Assembly: GCF_009761815.1 (NCBI RefSeq)
Contig: NZ_RWIN01000125.1
Location: forward strand, 1-64,000
Origin: Pseudomonas sp. PB120
Lineage (GTDB): Bacteria > Pseudomonadota > Gammaproteobacteria > Pseudomonadales > Pseudomonadaceae
Direction of reading: 5' to 3'
Length of the DNA: 64,000 bases
Shown: positions 59,050 through 64,000 of the stretch, one piece after another
Position numbering within the stretch: the stretch's first letter is position 1
How the letters are laid out: the number at the start of each line of letters is the position of its first letter
Program-made: the position numbers and the translations under genes
The notes under the pieces: model-generated
Told to the model about the DNA's origin: nothing
Databases searched by the model: none
What the model saw: the letters and a program-made list of their open reading frames with translations, nothing else

Positions 59050-60765
59050 TTATGCCAGAGCCTCCCAGAAAAACTCCACGCGGGCACTTCGACCATCGTC
59101 GGACCAACTGGCGTTGCGGCCCAGTTGGCGAATCAGGCTGACCCCACGCCCCGACAAACGGACGCTGTCGAGGGGCCGGGCCATCACGGTCTCCACGTCG
59201 AAGCCCTGACCGCTGTCCTCGACGCGCACCGTCAGGCAACCGCCCTCGCCTTTGGGTGTCACCTGCAAATGCACCCGCACAAAACCATCCTGCAAGGCGT
59301 CCAGGCGCTCATTGCGCTGTTGATAATAGCGGGCAAAACCTGTGACATCGCGCTTGAGGCTCGAGTCCAGGCCAAGCACGCCGTGCTCCAGCGCGTTGGA
59401 ATAGAGTTCGGCCAGCACGCTGTACAGCGCCCCGCTCTGGCCCCGCAGCCCATGGACCTCCAGCAACAATTGCAGGAGGTACGGCAGCGGATTGAAGCGC
59501 TTGAGCGTGGCTGCGCGAAACTCGAAACTCACCGACCAGTCCAGCGGGCAGGACTGGCCGCTGTCGGAATAGACCAGCGCCGGCGGACTCACTTGTGCCG
59601 CATCCAACAGTCGGATCTCGACCATGCTCACATCGTCGCGGGCCTCGCCACGAAAATCCCGCAGCGCCTGCTCGATCTCCTCGAACAACTCGTCGGGCTG
59701 TCGATTGGCGGCAAACACCTGCTGCAATCGCTCCACGCCAAACAACTGATCGTTGGCATCGCAGGTATCGATCACGCCGTCGGACAACAGGAAAACCCGA
59801 TCGCCGACGGCCATCGGGAATACTTCAGTCCGATCATCAAACGTCTGCGGACTCAACACGCCGAGCGGAAGATGCCGTGCCTTCAGCGGTATGCGCGCTC
59901 CACTGACAATAGTGTGCAGGTAGCCGTCCGGCATCCCGCCGTTCCAGACCTCCACCGAGCGCCGCTGAAAGCTCAGGGATAACAGCGTTGCACAACAGAA
60001 CATGTCCACCGGCAAGATGCGCTTGAGCTTGGCGTTCATCTCGCGCAGGGTTTCCGACAGGCCGTAGCCCTTGGCGGTCATGCCGTAGAAGACTTCGGCC
60101 AGGGGCATCGCGCCCACCGCTGCCGGCAAACCGTGGCCGGTGAAATCACCCAGCAACACGTGCATGTCGCCGGCGGGCGTAAACGCCGCCAGCAGCAGAT
60201 CACCGTTGAACAGCGCATAGGGCGATTGCAGGTAACGAATATTGGCCGCGTTCAGACAGCCCGAGTGGGCGACTTTGTCGAACACGGCCTTGGCCACGCG
60301 CTGCTCGTTGAGCAGGTAGTCATGGTGCCTGGCGATCTGGTCGCGCTGTTGCAGGACGGTGGCCTGCAAACGTCGCAAGCGGTCCATTGCCTTGATCTTG
60401 GCGGCGAGGATCACCTGGTTGTAGGGCTTTGCCAGAAAGTCGTCGCCCCCGGCTTCCAGGCAGCGGGCCAGTGCTTCGCTTTCACTGAGCGAGGTCAGGA
60501 AGATGATCGGCACCAGGGTTTCCCCGGCCAGCGCCTTGATCTGCTGCGCCGCCTCGAAACCGTCCATGACCGGCATCATCGCGTCCATCAACACCAGTTG
60601 CGGACGTTGCTGGCGGAACGCTTCGACAGCTTCGGCGCCGTTGGCGGCCGTCAGCACCTGATGTCCCTGGCGCCGGACGATGCTCGACAGCAGCATGCGA
60701 TCGGCCGCGCTGTCTTCGGCGATCAGTATCGTCAGCGATTCGAATGGCGATTGCACGCTGATCAA
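59050..60765 (-). CDS. hsbR: Response regulator/PP2C phosphatase/kinase HsbR
   Basis: A 571-residue three-part protein: receiver (D61 in LVLMDAMMP), PP2C-type serine phosphatase (GDMHVLLGDFTGHGLPAAVGAMP, then DGVIDTCDANDQ and ARDDVSMVEIRLLD), and a C-terminal HATPase (LYSNALEHGVLG; VEDSGQGFDVE) acting as a serine kinase on HsbA. It is phosphorylated by HptB. The start is TTG 60765, overlapping hsbA (TTGA); a GTG nine bases on is an alternative. Confidence 0.93.
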   Translation of the reverse strand: MISVQSPFESLTILIAEDSAADRMLLSSIVRRQGHQVLTAANGAEAVEAFRQQRPQLVLMDAMMPVMDGFEAAQQIKALAGETLVPIIFLTSLSESEALARCLEAGGDDFLAKPYNQVILAAKIKAMDRLRRLQATVLQQRDQIARHHDYLLNEQRVAKAVFDKVAHSGCLNAANIRYLQSPYALFNGDLLLAAFTPAGDMHVLLGDFTGHGLPAAVGAMPLAEVFYGMTAKGYGLSETLREMNAKLKRILPVDMFCCATLLSLSFQRRSVEVWNGGMPDGYLHTIVSGARIPLKARHLPLGVLSPQTFDDRTEVFPMAVGDRVFLLSDGVIDTCDANDQLFGVERLQQVFAANRQPDELFEEIEQALRDFRGEARDDVSMVEIRLLDAAQVSPPALVYSDSGQSCPLDWSVSFEFRAATLKRFNPLPYLLQLLLEVHGLRGQSGALYSVLAELYSNALEHGVLGLDSSLKRDVTGFARYYQQRNERLDALQDGFVRVHLQVTPKGEGGCLTVRVEDSGQGFDVETVMARPLDSVRLSGRGVSLIRQLGRNASWSDDGRSARVEFFWEALA

Positions 60766-61061
60766 GTGATGTCGAACAGCTTGTCGAAATTGGAGATGGC
60801 GAGGATTTTTCTCACATCCGAGCTGCTGTTGACGACCCGAATATCCGAGTCGTCGCCGCCGGCGTGATCGCGCAGAAGGAGCAGCATGCCCAGCGCGGAG
60901 CTGTCGAGGTAGGTCGCTTCTTTCAGGTCGATGACGACCTCTGCGAGATCCCTGCTCTCGTATGACTCACGAAACTCCTGATGCTTGGCGAAATCGAATC
61001 GTCCCTTGATCGAGATCGTCAGCTTTTGCCCATCCGGGGAGACTTCGGTAACGACTGACAT
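60762..61061 (-). CDS. hsbA: Anti-sigma-factor antagonist HsbA (STAS)
   Basis: A 99-residue STAS protein with the phospho-serine site YLDSSALGML (53-60). HsbR controls its state; HsbA then binds FlgM or a diguanylate cyclase in P. aeruginosa, linking motility to surface life. Start MSVVTEVSPDG at 61061 with AAGGA upstream. Confidence 0.93.
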   Translation of the reverse strand: MSVVTEVSPDGQKLTISIKGRFDFAKHQEFRESYESRDLAEVVIDLKEATYLDSSALGMLLLLRDHAGGDDSDIRVVNSSSDVRKILAISNFDKLFDIT

Positions 61062-61160
61062 TGAACGGCATCCTTGTCTTTTGGGATCGTGGTTGTACAA
61101 GGTTTAGCATTTGGTAGAGGTCGGGGCAAGGTTGGAACGGTGCGGGGTCCTTGAGTACGC

Positions 61161-61226
61161 CATCGCGAGCAGGCTCGCTCCCACAGGTTGACCGTATCCC
61201 CTGTGGGAGTGAGCCTGCTCGCGAAG
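61161..61226. repeat. REP inverted pair between fliJ and hsbA
   Basis: Inverted ATCGCGAGCAGGCTCGCTCC and TGGGAGTGAGCCTGCTCGCG copies with a short (about 20-base) spacer, lying in the 188-base gap that separates fliJ from hsbA. Confidence 0.88.
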
Positions 61227-61249
61227 AACGATAACGCGGTCCACCTGAC

Positions 61250-61699
61250 TCAATACGGATCCTGACGCGGCAACCGCTGGGACAACTCATCCAGCAATTT
61301 CTGCTCGCGCTTGTCTTCCAGCTGCCGCGCCTCATCGGCGTAACGCTGCACCAGCTTGCGCAAGCCTTCAACCCGGGCGAACGCCGCCTGCCAGGTTTCA
61401 CGCGCTTTGTTCAGGTTGTTCTGATGCCAGGCCAGGCTCTGTCGCTGCTGATCAATGGCCGTCCCCAGTTGCGCGAGAAACCCCTGATAACCCAGCAACC
61501 ATTGCCCCGATACGCCGCTGCTGCCGCGCACGATCCACTGTTCCTGATAGTCGAGGCGAAACGCTTCGAGGTCGGCGAGCTTGCTTTCGGCCAGGCGAAC
61601 CTGCCCCTGGAAGTGCCCCAAACGCTGAGCGGCGGTCTTCTCGGTCTTTTCGGCCATTTGAACCACTGGCGCCAGACGCCCTGCCCGACTCTGGGCCAT
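61250..61699 (-). CDS. fliJ: Flagellar export chaperone FliJ
   Basis: A 149-residue, almost wholly coiled-coil protein (two antiparallel helices), as in FliJ. It sits in the FliI hexamer like a stalk and escorts export chaperones. Six bases after fliI. Confidence 0.93.
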   Translation of the reverse strand: MAQSRAGRLAPVVQMAEKTEKTAAQRLGHFQGQVRLAESKLADLEAFRLDYQEQWIVRGSSGVSGQWLLGYQGFLAQLGTAIDQQRQSLAWHQNNLNKARETWQAAFARVEGLRKLVQRYADEARQLEDKREQKLLDELSQRLPRQDPY

Positions 61700-61705
61700 G
61701 GTCGA

Positions 61706-63064
61706 TTAGCCGCCTGCCGCAGGGGCGAAGATCGAGCCGAGATAGGCTTCGCTTTCGCCCAAGCCGATGCTGTCGTTCAGGCCCTGGCGCAGGTAGCTGA
61801 CCAACTGCGGCTGCAAGGAAATCGCGAGATCGGTTTCCCGGTCGCCGCCGGCAACGTAGGCGCCGACACTGATCAGGTCCCGACTCTGTTGATAGCGCGA
61901 CCACAGCTGCTTGAAATACTGGGCGCGCATCATGTGTTCAGGCGACACCACCGACGGCATGACCCGGCTGATGGACGCTTCGATGTCGATGGCCGGGTAA
62001 TGGCCTTCTTCCGCAAGACGCCGGGACAATACAATGTGCCCGTCGAGCACGCCCCGCGCCGCATCGGCGATCGGGTCCTGCTGGTCGTCGCCTTCGGACA
62101 ATACGGTGTAGAACGCGGTGATCGAACCGCCGCCCTTCTCCGCGTTACCGGCCCGCTCCACCAGTTTCGGCAACTTGGCGAAAACCGAAGGCGGATAGCC
62201 CTTGGTCGCGGGCGGCTCGCCAATGGCCAGGGCAATTTCCCGCTGGGCCTGGGCGAAACGGGTCAGGGAGTCCATCAGCAACAGGACGTTCTTGCCCTTG
62301 TCGCGAAAATATTCGGCGATTCGCGTGCAATACATGGCAGCACGCAGGCGCATCAGTGGCGCATCATCCGCCGGCGAGGCGACGACGACGGAACGCTTGA
62401 GGCCTTCTTCACCGAGGATGTGTTCGATGAATTCCTTGACCTCACGACCCCGCTCACCGATCAGGCCGACGACAATGATGTCGGCCTCGGTGAAGCGGGT
62501 CATCATGCCCAGCAGCACACTCTTGCCGACGCCGGTACCGGCGAACAGGCCGAGACGCTGGCCGCGACCGACCGTCAACAAACCGTTGATGGAGCGGATG
62601 CCCACGTCCAGCGGCTCGCTGATCGGTTCGCGCTTGAGCGGGTTAATCGTCGGGCCATCCATCGGCACCCAGTCTTCAGCCTTCATCCCGCCCTTGCCGT
62701 CCAGCGCGCGACCGGCGCCATCGAGCACCCGTCCGAGCATGCTCATGCCCATCGGCAAGCGACCGGTATCGGCCATCGGCACCACGCGGGCACCGGGCGC
62801 AATACCGGCCACGCTGCCGACGGGCATCAGGAATACTTTGCTGCCGGAAAAGCCCATGACTTCGGCTTCGACCTGCACCGGGTGATAGCTGTCGTCATTG
62901 ATGACCATGCAGCGACTGCCCATGGCGGCGCGCAAGCCTTCGGCTTCGAGGGTCAGGCCGACCATGCGCAGCAGGCGACCTTCGAGGATCGGTGCGCCGG
63001 CCAGCTCCGTGGCCTCGGCGTAGCTGCCCAGGCGCTTGGCGAAGCTGGTGCGATCAAGGCGCAT
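61706..63064 (-). CDS. fliI: Flagellar export ATPase FliI
   Basis: A 452-residue F1-beta-like ATPase: Walker A AGTGVGKSVLLG, Walker B NVLLLMDSLTRFAQAQRE, catalytic-site block GEPPATKGYPPSVFAKLPKLVER (read as consecutive motifs). It energises unfolding and delivery of export substrates. Overlaps fliH by 11 bases. Confidence 0.97.
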   Translation of the reverse strand: MRLDRTSFAKRLGSYAEATELAGAPILEGRLLRMVGLTLEAEGLRAAMGSRCMVINDDSYHPVQVEAEVMGFSGSKVFLMPVGSVAGIAPGARVVPMADTGRLPMGMSMLGRVLDGAGRALDGKGGMKAEDWVPMDGPTINPLKREPISEPLDVGIRSINGLLTVGRGQRLGLFAGTGVGKSVLLGMMTRFTEADIIVVGLIGERGREVKEFIEHILGEEGLKRSVVVASPADDAPLMRLRAAMYCTRIAEYFRDKGKNVLLLMDSLTRFAQAQREIALAIGEPPATKGYPPSVFAKLPKLVERAGNAEKGGGSITAFYTVLSEGDDQQDPIADAARGVLDGHIVLSRRLAEEGHYPAIDIEASISRVMPSVVSPEHMMRAQYFKQLWSRYQQSRDLISVGAYVAGGDRETDLAISLQPQLVSYLRQGLNDSIGLGESEAYLGSIFAPAAGG

Positions 63065-63854
63065 CGGGATCTTCCAGTGCCGGGGCGACCGCAGGTTTGT
63101 CGTCGACCGGCAATTGCAGGCTCAGATCCGGCGCGGCCGGGTGCAGGGCCTGTTCGTGCAACTGATCGAACAGTTTGTCCATGACCCGCGCAACACGGGT
63201 TTCGACCGTGGCGTCGATGCGACTGTGCTCGGTCTCGACCCGGCAACCGCCAGGCAAAAGAGCTTCGTCCTCGACGATGCGCCAGGTTTCCTCATGGCGC
63301 TCGCGCAGGGCTTTGACCTGTTCGAAATCCTGTGGATTGATGTACAGGCGCACATTGCCCACACCCAGCGGCAAGAGCTTGAGGGCTTCGCGCATGACGT
63401 GTTCGATCTGCGTCGAATCGATGGCCAGCTCGCGCTGAATCACCTGTTTGGTGATGTGCTGCACGAGGTCGACCAAGGACTTTTCAATCTGTGTGTCCTG
63501 CTCGGCGATGGGCTCGAACAGGTTCCCCATCAGCTGCTCCAGGCCAGCAATCTTGGCCGCCAGCGCCACGTCGGCCTCCTGACGGACCTTGAGTGTGGTG
63601 CTGTGGAAACCCTCTCGTTCGCCGGTGGCGAAGCCTTCGTTGTAGGCTTCCTGGCGAATGCCTTCCAGTTCTTCCAGGGTCAGTGGCTGGACTTCTTCCA
63701 GCGGCACTTCCTCCATTTCCGGAGGCTCGGGCTCGGGTTCCGGCTCGGGTTCCGGCACGAAAGGGTCGAAACTGGGCAACGACCAAACGTCGAAACCACC
63801 GACGTCCTTGGCACGAATCAGGTCGGTCTGGGACTCATCATGTTTGGACGACAT
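63054..63854 (-). CDS. fliH: Flagellar export ATPase regulator FliH
   Basis: This 266-residue FliH has an N-terminal part with a PEPEPEPEPE run (about 28-38) and acidic Glu/Pro-rich stretch, a central coiled coil (LEQLMGNLFEPIAEQDTQIEK), and a C-terminal V-ATPase-E-like domain. It is the peripheral stalk of FliI. The ATG follows AAGGT within the fliG stop region. The PE repeat is longer than enteric FliH starts. Confidence 0.93.
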   Translation of the reverse strand: MSSKHDESQTDLIRAKDVGGFDVWSLPSFDPFVPEPEPEPEPEPPEMEEVPLEEVQPLTLEELEGIRQEAYNEGFATGEREGFHSTTLKVRQEADVALAAKIAGLEQLMGNLFEPIAEQDTQIEKSLVDLVQHITKQVIQRELAIDSTQIEHVMREALKLLPLGVGNVRLYINPQDFEQVKALRERHEETWRIVEDEALLPGGCRVETEHSRIDATVETRVARVMDKLFDQLHEQALHPAAPDLSLQLPVDDKPAVAPALEDPDAP

Positions 63855-63861
63855 AGTGACC

Positions 63862-64000
63862 TTAGATCATCTCTTCGCCGCCCTTCCCGCCGAGAACGAT
63901 TTCTCCGGCTTCGGCCATACGGCGGGCAATGGTGAGGATTTCTTTCTGTGCGGTTTCCACGTCGCTGACGCGGACCGGGCCCTTGGCCTCGAGGTCGTCG
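63862..64000 (-). CDS. fliG: Flagellar motor switch protein FliG, C-terminal end (partial)
   Basis: The last 45 or so codons of FliG run off the window: DDLEAKGPVRVSDVETAQK, then EILTIARRMAEAGEIVLGGKG and EEMI before TAA at 63864-63862. This is the FliG C-terminal tail after the charged helix. It lies 7 bases before fliH. Confidence 0.9.
   Translation of the reverse strand, partial: DDLEAKGPVRVSDVETAQKEILTIARRMAEAGEIVLGGKGGEEMI

Overview
The window is chromosomal DNA of a Pseudomonas of the P. fluorescens type. The evidence is high GC, dense REP-type repeats with GGGAGC cores, a REP-associated tyrosine transposase, sigma-54 flagellar promoters, and gene orders I recall from P. aeruginosa PAO1 (actP/yjcH/betX; gcl-hyi-glxR-ttuD-pykF; ccm; the flagellar-chemotaxis core). 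Identifications rest on reading protein sequences; no database search was run.

Layout. (1) 1-8.3 kb: repeats; the acetate permease pair actP-yjcH; betX, a glycine betaine-binding protein, divergent from a membrane-anchored GH17 glucan enzyme; a small membrane protein; and a translationally coupled secreted alpha/beta-hydrolase plus MlaA-like protein. (2) 8.3-26.4 kb: a DUF808 protein, a TetR regulator and a RAYT flanked by its REPs. Next come a DUF336 gene divergent from the glyoxylate carboligase pathway (gcl, hyi, glxR, ttuD, pykF), a urea transporter, a K+ channel, cysP, an MFS exporter, a decayed hicB, an SDR, an intact HTH/PIN toxin-antitoxin-like pair and a lipoprotein. (3) 26.4-33.3 kb: cytochrome c maturation ccmABCDEFGHI on the minus strand. 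(4) 33.5-35.4 kb: an orphan pair on the plus strand, a FliK-like protein and a stand-alone FlhB C-terminal domain. (5) 35.8-64 kb: one long minus-strand flagellar/chemotaxis region. Read in its own direction it runs fliG(partial)-fliH-fliI-fliJ-hsbA-hsbR-hptB-fliK-fliL-M-N-O-P-Q-R-flhB, then an oppositely oriented orphan Rhs gene, then flhA-flhF-fleN-fliA-cheY-Z-A-B-motC-motD-parC-parP-cheW-DUF2802.

How it works together. The gcl cluster condenses two glyoxylates to tartronate semialdehyde and carries the carbon through glycerate towards pyruvate. A nearby urea transporter and two GntR-type palindromes at the gcl promoter fit a link to ureide or glycolate use. The flagellar block encodes the export gate, switch, ATPase complex, stator MotCD, FlhF/FleN placement and number control, the Che pathway and the ParC/ParP polar array system. 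HptB/HsbR/HsbA adds a partner-switching input. Three sigma-54 promoters (flhA, fliL, fliK) can be read directly.

Most interesting: the FliK-like/FlhB-C pair, the FEsLLDxLHGKG repeats replacing P2 in CheA beside parC/parP, the Rhs insertion between flhA and flhB with no visible immunity gene, the hydrolase-MlaA pair, the gcl operators, and the filling of three gcl-operon junctions by different repeat families.
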